Positions 1 to 9,186 of a DNA stretch of 64,000 nt are shown here, piece by piece; the first letter of the stretch is position 1; every line of letters starts with the position of its first letter. The notes under the pieces are model-generated. The model saw only the letters and a program-made list of their open reading frames with translations, had not been told where the DNA came from and searched no databases. The stretch spans positions 62,001 through 126,000 of the forward strand of contig NZ_QVTD01000003.1 of the NCBI RefSeq assembly GCF_003429105.1, written 5' to 3'. The DNA comes from Peribacillus glennii. Lineage in GTDB: Bacteria; Bacillota; Bacilli; Bacillales; DSM-1321. Both the position numbers and the translations under genes were made by a program.

Positions 1-165
1 TAATTGCGTTTTATATTGCAGCGGCAGGTCACCGTACTTTGGTAGAATTACACTGACTTCCATATCATACTTTTTTAATGCCCTGGGCAAAGTGCCGATT
101 ACATCCCCGAGGCCGCCTGTTTTTATGAATGGGGCACATTCGGAAGCGGCAAATAATACATTCAT
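1..165 (-). CDS. glgA: Glycogen synthase GlgA, N-terminal fragment (cut by window edge)
   Basis: Starch/glycogen synthase (GT5), which transfers glucose from ADP-glucose to the growing alpha-1,4-glucan in the cytoplasm. Only the first 55 residues are inside the window. They begin [18 protein letters not shown] and carry the family's ADP-glucose-binding K-T-G-G-L signature at residues 15-19, followed by [11 protein letters not shown]. Two in-frame ATGs occur at 168 and 165. The GGAGG at 173-177 is 7 nt from the one at 165, so I chose that one. It lies 13 nt after glgD and is clearly the fourth gene of the glgBCDA operon. The rest of the gene, and probably glgP, lies to the left of the window. 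Confidence 0.9.
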   Translation of the reverse strand, partial: MNVLFAASECAPFIKTGGLGDVIGTLPRALKKYDMEVSVILPKYGDLPLQYKTQL

Positions 166-178
166 CATTGATCCTCCA

Positions 179-1285
179 TTAGATGATTTCTTCTTTTTTG
201 ATGACTACTGGCTGCAAGCCGCCCACTACCGTTGCATTTTCTTTGATTCGTGCTTGTTTATCCATAATTACATTTTCAATGTAAGCTCCAGGGCCAATTT
301 CCCCTTTTTGCATGATGATGCTGTTTTTTACGACTGCTCCCGGGTGGATTTTTACGCCGCGGAAAATAATGCTATTCTCGACAACCCCTTCAATTTCGCA
401 GCCGTTTGCGATCAAAGAGTAGCTTGTCCTCGAGGAAGCCCCATAATATGCTGGTGCTTCATGCTTCACTTTTGTGTATAAATCCCATGTTTCATAGAAA
501 TACGAACGCACAATTTCAGGCTTTAGAAATTCCATGTTGCCGGAATGAAAGCTATCAACAGAATGGATAAATGGCATTTCTCCTGTAAACTTGTAAGATT
601 TCACCCTAAGGCTGTGGAGGTTCGCCTTGACCGCATCTTTAATCAAGTCATACTCACCGTTTTCCACACATTTGGTTATTAGTTCAATCAATAAATCCTT
701 GCTGATTACGAATGTTTCCAAGCACACTGCTTCCCCTGGCATCGGGTAGGTATAGAGCTGGATATCGGTTACTGTCCCTTTGTCATCAATTGAACAAGTA
801 TGATAAACCGGTTTCTCAACAGGGTCCCCTTGATAGTCTTTGTAAACGACAGTTATATCTGCCTGTTCTGCTTTATGCTGGGCAATCACTTCATTATAAT
901 CAATTTTGCTTACATGCAGGCCTGGGGAAATAACCACGGTGTCAGCGTGCGATCGTTGAAAAAACTCGAGGTGGTCATGAAAATGTTCCAGGTCGCCTTT
1001 TAGTCTTTCATCAGGATGGATAGGAGGCAAAATGAATAAGCCGCCATTTCTCCTGTCTAGATCCCATTCTTTCCCTGACCCTAAATGGTCCATTACCGAC
1101 CTGTATTTGTCTTTTGTGAAAACAGCCACCTTTGTAATGGATGCATTGATGAAGTTCGATAATGTAAAGTCGATAAGGCGATAACGCCCTGCGAACGGAA
1201 CGGACGCCATGCAGCGGTGCTGTGTTAATTCTTTTAGAAATGGTTTTTCATTTATTAGGTTTATTACTCCCAACACGCTTCCCAT
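179..1285 (-). CDS. glgD: Glucose-1-phosphate adenylyltransferase regulatory subunit GlgD
   Basis: Partner subunit of ADP-glucose pyrophosphorylase, which makes ADP-glucose for glycogen synthesis. The protein (368 aa from the chosen start) is a GlgC paralogue with the nucleotidyltransferase fold and a C-terminal left-handed beta-helix. Where GlgC has the glycine-rich nucleotide loop, this subunit has [17 protein letters not shown], so the pyrophosphate-binding signature is missing, as is usual for GlgD. In Geobacillus-type heteromers GlgD raises GlgC activity (family knowledge). The start was set at ATG 1285, 8 nt behind AGGGG; a GTG at 1294 and an ATG at 1291 are possible alternatives. It is flanked by glgC (38 nt upstream) and glgA. 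Confidence 0.9.
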   Translation of the reverse strand: MGSVLGVINLINEKPFLKELTQHRCMASVPFAGRYRLIDFTLSNFINASITKVAVFTKDKYRSVMDHLGSGKEWDLDRRNGGLFILPPIHPDERLKGDLEHFHDHLEFFQRSHADTVVISPGLHVSKIDYNEVIAQHKAEQADITVVYKDYQGDPVEKPVYHTCSIDDKGTVTDIQLYTYPMPGEAVCLETFVISKDLLIELITKCVENGEYDLIKDAVKANLHSLRVKSYKFTGEMPFIHSVDSFHSGNMEFLKPEIVRSYFYETWDLYTKVKHEAPAYYGASSRTSYSLIANGCEIEGVVENSIIFRGVKIHPGAVVKNSIIMQKGEIGPGAYIENVIMDKQARIKENATVVGGLQPVVIKKEEII

Positions 1286-1323
1286 ATCCATCACCCCTAT
1301 GTATCTACTGTTTTTTATTATTT

Positions 1324-2469
1324 TTAAATATGAGACGAGATTCTTTGGCTGTCCCCATACAGGATCACATCGCCGGATTCTTTCGACGGACGTATTACAG
1401 CACCATCTTCTATGACGGCATTATTTGATATGATGGCTTTTTCAATAATCACATTTTCCCCGATCGTAACATTCGGCATGATGACTGAATCAATGATGGT
1501 AGAGCCGGCTCCTACCTGTACATTGTAAGAAAGTACGGAATGCCGGATCTTGCCGTAAATGATGGAGCCTTCGTTTACAAGTGATTGTTTCACTTCGGCT
1601 TCGGCTGAAATGTACTGGGGCGGATGATTTGGATTGCCCGCGTATATTTGCCAATTTGGATCAGTAAGTGTAAGTGTGGAATTTGCGTCCAAAAGGTCCA
1701 TATGCGCTTCCCACAAGCTTTGTATTGTCCCGACATCCTTCCAATATCCATCGAAACGGTAAGCATACATGCTGCTGCCGGCACCAAGCATTTTCGGTAT
1801 GATATCCTTTCCGAAATCATTTGAAGAGGCGGGATTCTGTTGGTCCTGGATTAAATAACTCTTTAGGACTTTCCAATTGAACAGATAAACTCCCATCGAA
1901 GCGAGATTACTTTTAGGGTTCATGGGCTTTTCTTCGAATTCTATTATTTTATCTTCATTATCTGTATTCATAATGCCAAACCGGTTTGCCTCATGCCACG
2001 GCACTTGTATGACTGCAATTGTTGCATGTGCACCTTGTTTCATGTGATACTTTAGCAGTTTGTTATAATCCATTTTATAGATGTGGTCTCCAGAAATGAC
2101 TAATACATTTTCAGGGTCATATTGGTCGATAAATTGAAGGTTTTGATAAACTGCATCTGCTGTCCCTTCATACCAATGCCCGCCTGTTTTCCCTTGATAA
2201 GGAGGGAGAACTGATACCCCGCCGCAGTTTCGGTCCAGGTCCCATGCCCTTCCATTTCCCACGTAGGCATTTAATAAATGGGGCTGGTATTGGGTTAATA
2301 CTCCCACCGTATCAATCCCGGAATGGGTGCAATTGCTTAATGCAAAGTCAATAATTCTGTATTTCCCGCCAAATGATACTGCCGGCTTTGCAAGCTGATG
2401 TGTCAGCTCCCCAAGCCGAGACCCTTGGCCGCCCGCCAATAACATTGCAATCCATTTTTTATTTCCCAT
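1324..2469 (-). CDS. glgC: Glucose-1-phosphate adenylyltransferase catalytic subunit GlgC
   Basis: Makes ADP-glucose from ATP and glucose-1-phosphate, the committed step of bacterial glycogen synthesis. At 381 aa it is of normal length. The N-terminal glycine-rich loop [13 protein letters not shown] (about residues 10-22) is intact, followed by [19 protein letters not shown], the GDHIYKMDY metal/substrate segment and the FEEKP sugar-binding motif. The C-terminal part is a hexapeptide-repeat beta-helix. GGAGAG lies 9 nt before the ATG. The start overlaps the end of glgB by 11 nt, so the genes are probably translationally coupled. With the adjacent GlgD it should form a GlgC/GlgD heteromer. Confidence 0.95.
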   Translation of the reverse strand: MGNKKWIAMLLAGGQGSRLGELTHQLAKPAVSFGGKYRIIDFALSNCTHSGIDTVGVLTQYQPHLLNAYVGNGRAWDLDRNCGGVSVLPPYQGKTGGHWYEGTADAVYQNLQFIDQYDPENVLVISGDHIYKMDYNKLLKYHMKQGAHATIAVIQVPWHEANRFGIMNTDNEDKIIEFEEKPMNPKSNLASMGVYLFNWKVLKSYLIQDQQNPASSNDFGKDIIPKMLGAGSSMYAYRFDGYWKDVGTIQSLWEAHMDLLDANSTLTLTDPNWQIYAGNPNHPPQYISAEAEVKQSLVNEGSIIYGKIRHSVLSYNVQVGAGSTIIDSVIMPNVTIGENVIIEKAIISNNAVIEDGAVIRPSKESGDVILYGDSQRISSHI

Positions 2470-4417
2470 TGTGATTATCTCTCCCCCGCCGTTTTTTTGT
2501 TTGTTTCATAAAGATGGCGATTCCTAAAGGAGGAACGGTGATTTCCATGCTGTATCGTTGATTGTGGTAAGGCAGTTTTTCAGCCATGATTGCCCCATCA
2601 TTCAATTGTCCGGACCCCCCGTATGAATCCCCGTCGCTGTTAAAGACCTCTATAAAACTTCCGGGTGATGGAATTCCAATGCGGAAATTATTATAGACAT
2701 TTGTGGAAAAGTTGCAGACAACGATACAGTAATCCCCTTTCCTCTTTCCTTTTCTGGTAAATACCAACACATTTTCCTTGTGGCTATGATTGATCCAGCC
2801 AAAGCCATCTTGTTCATGGTCAAGCCGCCATAAACTGGATGTATCCTGATAAAACCTGTTCAGGGATTTCACATAATGATTTAGCTTCCTATGCGATGGG
2901 TAATCCAGCAAATGCCAATCTAGCTGTTCCTTATCCTTCCATTCAGCAAATGGTCCCAGTTCGCTTCCCATAAACAATAATTTTTTACCGGGATGTGCCA
3001 TGAAATAGCCGTATAGCAGCCTTAAGTTTGCGAATTTTTGCCAATAATCCCCTGGCATCTTGTCCAGTAAGGAAAGCTTCCCATGTACGACATCATCATG
3101 GGAAAAAGGAAGAACAAAATTTTCGGCGAATGCATAGAAAAATGAAAAGGTCAAAAGATTAGGGTGATGGACCCTTTCATGGGGATCAAGTTTCATATAT
3201 TTAAGAATGTCATTTACCCATCCCATGTTCCATTTATAATTAAACCCAAGGCCACCTGCATCAGTTGGTCCGGTTACAAGCGGCCACTCAGTTGCTTCTT
3301 CAGCCACCATCAGTGCCCCGGGATATTTCATAAAAACTGTTTCATTAAGCTTTTTCAAAAAACTGATTGCAGCCTCGTTTTCTTCCCCGCCGTATTGGTT
3401 TGTAAGCCTCTCTGGCAGCGGGTTGTCATGGTTTAATAAAATCATGGAAGACACGGCGTCCACGCGGAATCCATCTATATGGTAATATTCCATCCAAAAC
3501 AGGGCATTGGAGATAAGGAAACTTACAACCTCCGGCTTTTCAAAATCAAAGCTATAGGTTCCCCATATAGGTCGCTCGCCCCTGCGAGGGTCAGCATGCT
3601 CGTATAGGGAGCTCCCATCAAATCGCCCCAGGCCGTGAATATCTTTACAGAAGTGGGCCGGAACCCAATCGAGGAGGACACCAATTCCATTTTGGTGGCA
3701 TTGGTCGACGAAGTACATAAAATCTTCCGGTGTGCCAAACCGGCTTGTTAAGGAATAAAAACCGGTAATTTGATAACCCCATGAGCCATCGAATGGATGC
3801 TCCATTACCGGCATGACCTCAATATGGGTAAACCCGTTTTCCAGCACGTGCGGAATAAGCTCTGCGGCAAGATCCCTATAGCTGTACAGTTCACCATTTT
3901 CCTTTAACTTCCATGAACCGAGATGAACTTCATAAATCAGCAAGGGTTTATGGTACGGGTTTGATTTTGCCCTAAGCGACATCCATTTTTGGTCTTTCCA
4001 TTCATAATTGCCAAACCGGTGCACGATGGAAGCTGTGTTTGGCCGTAATTCAGAAAAGAAGGCATAGGGGTCAGCCTTAAGCACCACACTGTTCCACTGG
4101 GTAAGTATTTCGTACTTATATAATTCGCCCTCCTGCAGGCCAGGGATGAAAAGAACCCATATCCCTGTGCTGTTTATACGGTCCATCGTATGATGTGAAC
4201 CATTCCAATTGTTGAAGTTGCCGACAACAGACACCTTCCTGGCATTTGGAGCCCAGACAGTAAATTTGACTCCATCGACTCCGTTTAGTGTAACTGGATG
4301 GGCGCCAAACGTTTTATAGCTTTCAAACAACGTACCTTCATGAAAAAGATATAATTCTAATTTACTTGGGCTTATTTCTTGCCTCATTTCTAGTGTTCGG
4401 TCCAAATTAGCACTCAC
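2459..4417 (-). CDS. glgB: 1,4-alpha-glucan branching enzyme GlgB
   Basis: Introduces alpha-1,6 branches into glycogen by cleaving an alpha-1,4 chain and transferring it. The 652 residues hold an N-terminal CBM48/early-set domain (about 25-125), a GH13 TIM barrel and a C-terminal all-beta domain. The catalytic residues are visible: nucleophile D320 in GFRVDAV, acid/base E373 in VAEEAT and D441 in FSHDDVVHG. It is the first gene of the glg operon; the upstream 4418-4553 has no gene. The GTG start at 4417 is poorly spaced from AAAGGAT. A TTG at 4405 or an ATG at 4387 may be the real start, so the first ten residues are uncertain. Confidence 0.93.
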   Translation of the reverse strand: MSANLDRTLEMRQEISPSKLELYLFHEGTLFESYKTFGAHPVTLNGVDGVKFTVWAPNARKVSVVGNFNNWNGSHHTMDRINSTGIWVLFIPGLQEGELYKYEILTQWNSVVLKADPYAFFSELRPNTASIVHRFGNYEWKDQKWMSLRAKSNPYHKPLLIYEVHLGSWKLKENGELYSYRDLAAELIPHVLENGFTHIEVMPVMEHPFDGSWGYQITGFYSLTSRFGTPEDFMYFVDQCHQNGIGVLLDWVPAHFCKDIHGLGRFDGSSLYEHADPRRGERPIWGTYSFDFEKPEVVSFLISNALFWMEYYHIDGFRVDAVSSMILLNHDNPLPERLTNQYGGEENEAAISFLKKLNETVFMKYPGALMVAEEATEWPLVTGPTDAGGLGFNYKWNMGWVNDILKYMKLDPHERVHHPNLLTFSFFYAFAENFVLPFSHDDVVHGKLSLLDKMPGDYWQKFANLRLLYGYFMAHPGKKLLFMGSELGPFAEWKDKEQLDWHLLDYPSHRKLNHYVKSLNRFYQDTSSLWRLDHEQDGFGWINHSHKENVLVFTRKGKRKGDYCIVVCNFSTNVYNNFRIGIPSPGSFIEVFNSDGDSYGGSGQLNDGAIMAEKLPYHNQRYSMEITVPPLGIAIFMKQTKKRRGRDNHNGK

Positions 4418-4553
4418 ATCCTTTCTGAGATGTTTTTCTTGTTAACAAAGATGTAAGTATAATTCGATAAGAAATTTGCGATTCCTTTGACAAGTAATGT
4501 CTTTTATTGTCGAAATGGTTAAAAAATGAAAAAACAGTACTTTAGTAATGCAC

Positions 4554-4602
4554 AAAAAAAGGGGTAATCCCCTTCGCCTTATAGGCCTTTAAGGATAACC
4601 CC
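4554..4602 (-). terminator. Rho-independent terminator after the GH15-like gene
   Basis: Read on the minus strand, GGGGTTATCC (4602-4593) pairs with GGATTACCCC (4570-4561), with an inner AAGGCCTATAAGG segment that can extend the stem, followed by seven Ts (4560-4554). It begins 8 nt after the stop codon of the GH15-like gene and separates it from glgB. Confidence 0.85.
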
Positions 4603-4610
4603 TTTTCATC

Positions 4611-5624
4611 TTATGCTTCATGTCTGATTTCATCCTGCTCTCTCTCTTCCAAAAACAAGTATGAAAGCGCAACCGCCCAGGCAAGCGGTGTATTTTTATT
4701 CGGTGTATTTTTGCCTCCGATATATAATTCCGGCACTTCCCAATTATCAGGGACGATACGCTTTGTTTTCAACCTATATTCGTGTACCATATCCATCTTT
4801 CCAAGTTCCCGGTAACATAACCCAAGCCAAGGCAATCCAAAGCACCACTCTGCTTCGCTTCCTTCATTATAATACTGGTCGTTTTCATAGCGGATGACAC
4901 CGTTTTTGCGCTCCAGCTTGCTGGCTACATTGGTAACGATTTTAAGTGCCATATTTCTGTCAACTATTCTGTAAGGGTATACGAGTGAAAGAAGGGCCAA
5001 ATCGGTTTCCTTTGTTTCACTTTCCCGGGGCAGCATAAAGCGGAGCGTTTCTTCCCCTTTATGGATGAGGTCCTCTTTGACGTGCACGAGCATTTTGACA
5101 GAATGCAAACCGGCTACACAGGCCCCGACACTTGAAGCATGAACTTCCATGTTTTCTTCCCACATGCCGTTATCTTTTGTTTGCCAATATTGCAAGCACT
5201 CGAGATAATGGACAAGCTTTTGAAGAATCTGTAAATCCTTGGCATCCCTGATTACTTTTTTGCCATGGCGCACACCCTCCCCTACACCCCATAGGAAGGC
5301 CCCGATTGCATCATTCTGGGCATGGCCCCATTCGACATGCAGCTCCGTTAAGTCAGTGGAATAACGCGAATGGATAAACTCAAAGAGATACTGAGGTCTT
5401 TTTTTTGTATGGATATCGATTTTCCACTCGTAATTTCTGAATAAATCAAACATACTGTGGTAAGCCTGTTCATACCTTTCGCAGGGGGTGTGCAGGAATG
5501 GCAGGACCGTATATACCACGTCCCGTATCCAAACATAGCTGTAATCATCCGAAACACTTGCTGTATAGGCCCCATTTGGCAACCTCATGCTATCAAGAAC
5601 AGAAATGGCTTTTTGTCCATTCAT
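4611..5624 (-). CDS. Glycoside hydrolase family 15-like (glucoamylase-type) protein
   Basis: Probably a cytoplasmic alpha-glucan hydrolase or GH15-fold protein; no signal peptide is present. The 337 residues show the alpha/alpha-barrel signatures of the family: DSMRLPNGAYTAS near the N-terminus, YSYVWIRDVVYT, then MWEENMEVHASSVGACVAGL with the acid Glu pair, and a C-terminal GSEAEWCFGLPWLGL. An upstream in-frame extension to 5822 exists. The ATG at 5624 has AAGGAG 9 nt before it and opens the conserved region, so I used it. It follows the glycogen operon on the same strand but has its own promoter and terminator. The exact substrate is not visible from the sequence. Confidence 0.8.
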   Translation of the reverse strand: MNGQKAISVLDSMRLPNGAYTASVSDDYSYVWIRDVVYTVLPFLHTPCERYEQAYHSMFDLFRNYEWKIDIHTKKRPQYLFEFIHSRYSTDLTELHVEWGHAQNDAIGAFLWGVGEGVRHGKKVIRDAKDLQILQKLVHYLECLQYWQTKDNGMWEENMEVHASSVGACVAGLHSVKMLVHVKEDLIHKGEETLRFMLPRESETKETDLALLSLVYPYRIVDRNMALKIVTNVASKLERKNGVIRYENDQYYNEGSEAEWCFGLPWLGLCYRELGKMDMVHEYRLKTKRIVPDNWEVPELYIGGKNTPNKNTPLAWAVALSYLFLEEREQDEIRHEA

Positions 5625-5731
5625 GAATATACACTCCTTAATGAATTGGATTATATTCTCATTTTTCCAAAAATCAAAGATCATAAACAAAACAAGAGAA
5701 ATAATATTCAAGAGCTGGATATTCTCGCTGA

Positions 5732-5745
5732 ATAAAGCGCTTACA
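5732..5745 (-). promoter_or_regulatory. Possible CcpA (cre) site in the GH15-like leader
   Basis: TGTAAGCGCTTTAT on the minus strand resembles the catabolite-responsive element, with the AAGCGCTT palindromic core intact and the final two consensus positions deviating. It lies about 40 nt downstream of the predicted start point, a position where CcpA acts as a roadblock. Carbon repression of a glucan hydrolase is plausible but inferred. Confidence 0.35.
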
Positions 5746-5790
5746 CTTCTCGTCCCCGCAACTGCTCCAAACATTTTTCTGTATGTAACC

Positions 5791-5819
5791 AGTTTATGCA
5801 GATTGTCGGTTTTTGACAA
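5791..5819 (-). promoter_or_regulatory. Sigma-A-type promoter for the GH15-like gene
   Basis: Minus strand: TTGTCA (5819-5814), 17-nt spacer, TAAACT (5796-5791). Transcription would start near 5784 and give a leader of about 160 nt before the ATG at 5624. Confidence 0.5.
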
Positions 5820-5856
5820 CATAAATCGTAAAGCAGTATTGTAAAAAAATTTATTC

Positions 5857-5890
5857 CAAAAAAATTTACGGCTTTCTGTGATAAAAGCCG
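5857..5890 (-). terminator. Terminator after the GtrA-family gene
   Basis: Minus strand: CGGCTTT (5890-5884), an 8-nt loop, AAAGCCG (5875-5869), then TAAATTTTTTT. It ends the GtrA/glycosyltransferase/membrane-protein unit. Confidence 0.85.
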
Positions 5891-5897
5891 CCCTTTG

Positions 5898-6323
5898 CTA
5901 TTTGGAAAATACAATGAGTTTTTGGCCGGTGTAATTGGACACTGTATAGATGCAAGTTCCAAGGACCACTGAAAGATTTTGCTTTGTGAAAGGCAACATG
6001 CCGTAAATATGGCTGCTGATCCACTCGCTTAAGGAAAAAGAGACAAAATAGCAGCTTATGATGACCGTGAAAAATAACAATCCCCCTTTTTTTAGGGAAA
6101 TTCTACTTTTGAAGGTAAACGCCCTGTTTAAAAGAAAGCTGACAATAGCGCCTGCCCCATTTCCAATGAATGTGGCAGCCCAATAATTCAGCCCGGCCAG
6201 ATTCAGGAGTATGAAAATCGTTGAAAGCCCTATAATCGTGTTAAGGACCCCTACCAGCAGAAACCGGATAAAGGAATTAGTTCGTTTCAGGCAGATCTCT
6301 AAAATCAAGGTTATATTGGTCAT
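5898..6323 (-). CDS. GtrA family membrane protein
   Basis: Small integral membrane protein (141 aa) with four predicted membrane segments. The GtrA pattern RFLLVGVLNTIIGLSTIF opens it, and GNGAGAIVSFLLNRAFTFKS sits in the middle. GtrA proteins are thought to flip polyprenyl-phosphate-linked sugars, supplying them to cell-surface glycosylation (family knowledge). Its reading frame begins inside the 3' end of the upstream glycosyltransferase (47-nt overlap). Such GtrA/GtrB-type pairs usually work together. A weak AAAGAG lies before the ATG; a later start is possible. Confidence 0.85.
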   Translation of the reverse strand: MTNITLILEICLKRTNSFIRFLLVGVLNTIIGLSTIFILLNLAGLNYWAATFIGNGAGAIVSFLLNRAFTFKSRISLKKGGLLFFTVIISCYFVSFSLSEWISSHIYGMLPFTKQNLSVVLGTCIYTVSNYTGQKLIVFSK

Positions 6324-7314
6324 AATGGTCTCTTTTTTGATTTTTTAATAAAAGTGACATCGGTAGCGAATAGGAATCAAGCTCAACGATGTATCTTGGC
6401 CTGCGTTTTGATTCTTTATATATCTTTCCGATATATTCTCCGATCAGGCCAATAGCAATGAGCTGCAATCCCCCTATCAGCCAGATCGAGGTGATCAAAG
6501 AAGTCCAGCCGGTTGTTGTGTTCCCTGTAATTTTTAATGCAAAAAAGTAGCAGCCGAACAAAAAACTGATTAAAAAAGACAGGATGCCAACCAAGAGAAC
6601 AAGGCGGATGGGTGTAACGGAAAAGGATGTGATTCCATCAAAAGCAAAGGCAAGCATCTTCCTCAGGGGATACTTTGTTTCCCCTGCCATCCGTTCCTTT
6701 CTGTCGTATAAGACAGAAGCCGATCGTAAGCCAATCAGGGGAACAATTCCCCTCAGGAACAAATTCACTTCTTCAAACCGTTCCAATTCATGCAGGGCGC
6801 GTTTTGACATTAACCGAAAATCGGCATGGTTGTATACCAGGTCGACCCCCATCTTTTTCATTAACTTATAAAAGCCTTCAGCGGTGCTCCGTTTGAAAAA
6901 CGAATCTGTTTCCCTTTTTTCCCGGACGCCGTAGACAATGTCAAAGCCTTCCCGGAATTTTAAAACGAATTCCCGGATAACGGATATATCATCCTGAAGG
7001 TCGGCATCGATGGATACAACACAATCAGCCTTATCCTTTGCTGTAAAAAGGCCGGCCAGCAGGGCATTTTGATGACCGGCGTTCCTTGAAAGCTTCAAGC
7101 CCGCCACCCATTCATTTTTGAGGCTCTCTTTATGGATAATCTGCCAGGTAAGATCCTTGCTGCCATCATCAACGAAAAGAATTTTGCTTTTATTCGAAAC
7201 TAGTTGCTCCATAGCCAGTGCCTGTAACAAATTACTTAATTGGCTGATTGTTTCAGGCAGGGCTTCCTGTTCATTATAACAAGGTACAACAATTGTAAGA
7301 ATCGGTTCTGACAT
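6277..7314 (-). CDS. GT2 polyprenol-phosphate glycosyltransferase (GtrB/YkoT/DPM1 type)
   Basis: Likely transfers a hexose from a nucleotide sugar to polyprenyl phosphate at the cytoplasmic membrane face. The 345 residues begin MSEPILTIVVPCYNEQEALP. They carry FVDDGSKDLT, the SIDADLQDD metal-binding motif (DXD type) and a C-terminal pair of membrane segments, the classic layout of GtrB/YfdH/YkoT proteins. The start ATG at 7314 has GGGAGG 8 nt before it; an open frame continues upstream to 7419 but overlaps the preceding gene. It overlaps gtrA downstream and follows the YkoS-like gene, so the three form one operon. B. subtilis has a comparable ykoS-ykoT pair (from memory). Confidence 0.88.
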   Translation of the reverse strand: MSEPILTIVVPCYNEQEALPETISQLSNLLQALAMEQLVSNKSKILFVDDGSKDLTWQIIHKESLKNEWVAGLKLSRNAGHQNALLAGLFTAKDKADCVVSIDADLQDDISVIREFVLKFREGFDIVYGVREKRETDSFFKRSTAEGFYKLMKKMGVDLVYNHADFRLMSKRALHELERFEEVNLFLRGIVPLIGLRSASVLYDRKERMAGETKYPLRKMLAFAFDGITSFSVTPIRLVLLVGILSFLISFLFGCYFFALKITGNTTTGWTSLITSIWLIGGLQLIAIGLIGEYIGKIYKESKRRPRYIVELDSYSLPMSLLLKNQKRDHYDQYNLDFRDLPETN

Positions 7315-7333
7315 TCGTGCAACCTCCCTGGTG

Positions 7334-9106
7334 TTAAATAGCTTTGTACAAGTAGATTTTCCAGGCTGCCTGCTTAGATGTGAATACTTTCTCAAGCAAT
7401 AAATGGTTCTTTGGGGCATTGTCGATTGGAACGGCCGAAAAAATATAGCTTCCTCCCATTTCTTTAAAGGCTGCTGTATTTAATTCCAGGCTTTTTAGCC
7501 GCTTTTTTGCATCCTTTCTATACAGGTAGTGCTTTCCGAGCTCAGCGGAAAAAATATAACACCGCCCTCCCCATTCATCAAAATATGTGCGGATGGTTTT
7601 ATTTTTTGCCAGTTCACCTTCAATTATTTTCCGGAATTGATATTTATACCGCAAAGGATAAAAGTTATTGTATGTATCCAGCGTATAGAATCCATTATAC
7701 TGTGCGATTGCAGGGTGCAGCCCAATGCTGGCCACCCGGTAATCCTCCTGAGGCAGGGCAATATGTTCTTTAATATCGCGAAATAATTGTTCAGCGTAAA
7801 ATTCCTTCACGGAAGGTTTTTTTTGATAAATGATTTCATCATTAAAAGCAAAAAGAAGCAAGATTTGGGCGACAATCACCGCCGTTATCGATTGTTTGTT
7901 TTTAGTACAAATCCAGATGATCCTTAACGCCAGGGCAAAACCGGCATAAATGACGAGCGGGCGTAAAAAATGATATCTGGCAAAATTAAAGGTATCTAAA
8001 AAATGGAAGCGTTCGGTTAACGGCAGCCATCCTTTGTAGAACCAGAATGCATACCAGACCGACAGGGTAAAATTAAGTCCCATGAGGACCACGAAGGCTT
8101 GTTCTTTCCGCCATAATTTAAGCTTTATAACAAGATAAAAAGCGAACAGCAGGACAGGAAGGATCACCAGGCCATGGACGGTCATTACATGGGTATGCCC
8201 GAGCACAAAATTGCTAAAAGCGAGCTTTGTAGATTGCAACAAAGAGAGGCGCGCATGAAAATATTCGTCCCGGCTGTTCGGTTCGCTTGAAAATAGAAAC
8301 GAATGGATGAGCCTATACTCAACAAGCAAATAAACCAATGTCATAAAGGCAATTGACCCGATGAACCTGAGATTCCATCCCCTGCCCCTGATAACGTCTG
8401 AAAGCCAGAAGATCCCCATAGCGGTCAGGAAGAAGAAAAAACCAAGAACAAAGCTTGAATACAATGGAAGCAAAGCAAGCACAATATAAAATTTGCCTGA
8501 AGAGTGCCCGTTTCTGATATGCAGGAAAGCCCATAGGGCAAGCGGCATCCCTAAGGTGCTAAGCATTCCCGAAGGCCAAAAAGGGGTGAGTGCAAAAGCC
8601 AAAGCTGTTCCTACCCTGATCACTCCCCAGTCTTTCTGTGTTATAAAATGGTCTTTTAATAATAGATACATACCTAGAAAAGCAATAAATCTTGTAACTG
8701 CCTGGCTGAAGGCATAAGCGACCATGGGCGGAAACATGGCATGCAGCCAAACGATACCGCTCCACTCTGTCCCAAATGCATTTCTGGATAAGCCGTTTAT
8801 GATTTGGGGTATGACTGAAGCAACCGGGCCAAACATCTGTCCGCTTTCGGACAATACTTTATACCAGGCAATATTGGAATCTAAATTATCGTGAACCCGG
8901 ATATGGGCATTCTCACCAAGAATGAATAGCGGGCTTAAATAAATGCTTATCATTATCAGTGCTAAGGCGATCATCTTCTGCTCTTTTTTGTTAACATTTG
9001 AGAACAATCCATACACCCCATTAGGAAAGCGTAAGCGCCATGTTTTTGTACCACGGCCAATCGAACGAGTAGAAATACACAGTGGTTTTAACTTGTGCTT
9101 ACCCAC
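7334..9106 (-). CDS. Polytopic membrane protein, DUF6044/YkoS-like (probable GT-C fold)
   Basis: A 590-residue membrane protein with about ten hydrophobic segments followed by a soluble C-terminal region. It resembles the YkoS/DUF6044 group and, more loosely, YfhO-like GT-C transferases. Such proteins use lipid-linked sugars on the outer membrane face, which fits the GtrB-GtrA genes directly downstream (20 nt); this role is inferred. The start is uncertain. The GTG at 9106 follows AGGAA and gives a basic 44-residue tail, while an ATG at 8974 (MIALALIMISIYLSP) begins the first membrane span. I recognise no catalytic motif beyond acidic residues in the first loop (RVHDNLDSN). Confidence 0.7.
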   Translation of the reverse strand: MGKHKLKPLCISTRSIGRGTKTWRLRFPNGVYGLFSNVNKKEQKMIALALIMISIYLSPLFILGENAHIRVHDNLDSNIAWYKVLSESGQMFGPVASVIPQIINGLSRNAFGTEWSGIVWLHAMFPPMVAYAFSQAVTRFIAFLGMYLLLKDHFITQKDWGVIRVGTALAFALTPFWPSGMLSTLGMPLALWAFLHIRNGHSSGKFYIVLALLPLYSSFVLGFFFFLTAMGIFWLSDVIRGRGWNLRFIGSIAFMTLVYLLVEYRLIHSFLFSSEPNSRDEYFHARLSLLQSTKLAFSNFVLGHTHVMTVHGLVILPVLLFAFYLVIKLKLWRKEQAFVVLMGLNFTLSVWYAFWFYKGWLPLTERFHFLDTFNFARYHFLRPLVIYAGFALALRIIWICTKNKQSITAVIVAQILLLFAFNDEIIYQKKPSVKEFYAEQLFRDIKEHIALPQEDYRVASIGLHPAIAQYNGFYTLDTYNNFYPLRYKYQFRKIIEGELAKNKTIRTYFDEWGGRCYIFSAELGKHYLYRKDAKKRLKSLELNTAAFKEMGGSYIFSAVPIDNAPKNHLLLEKVFTSKQAAWKIYLYKAI

Positions 9107-9149
9107 TGGAATTTATTCCTGTTTTTTGGAAACTCCACCTAATAAGGGT

Positions 9150-9185
9150 AAAAAATAGCTGCCCCCGTAATTCGGAATGGCAGCT
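9150..9185 (-). terminator. Terminator after the MATE transporter
   Basis: Minus strand AGCTGCC / GGCAGCT stem (9185-9179 with 9163-9157) followed by ATTTTTT. It overlaps the end of the MATE gene. Confidence 0.8.
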
Positions 9186-9186
9186 T

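Noticed and set aside
4418..4553. Sigma-E or sigma-A promoter for glgB
   Set aside because: TTGTCA and TTATACTT are present but their spacing does not fit either consensus convincingly.
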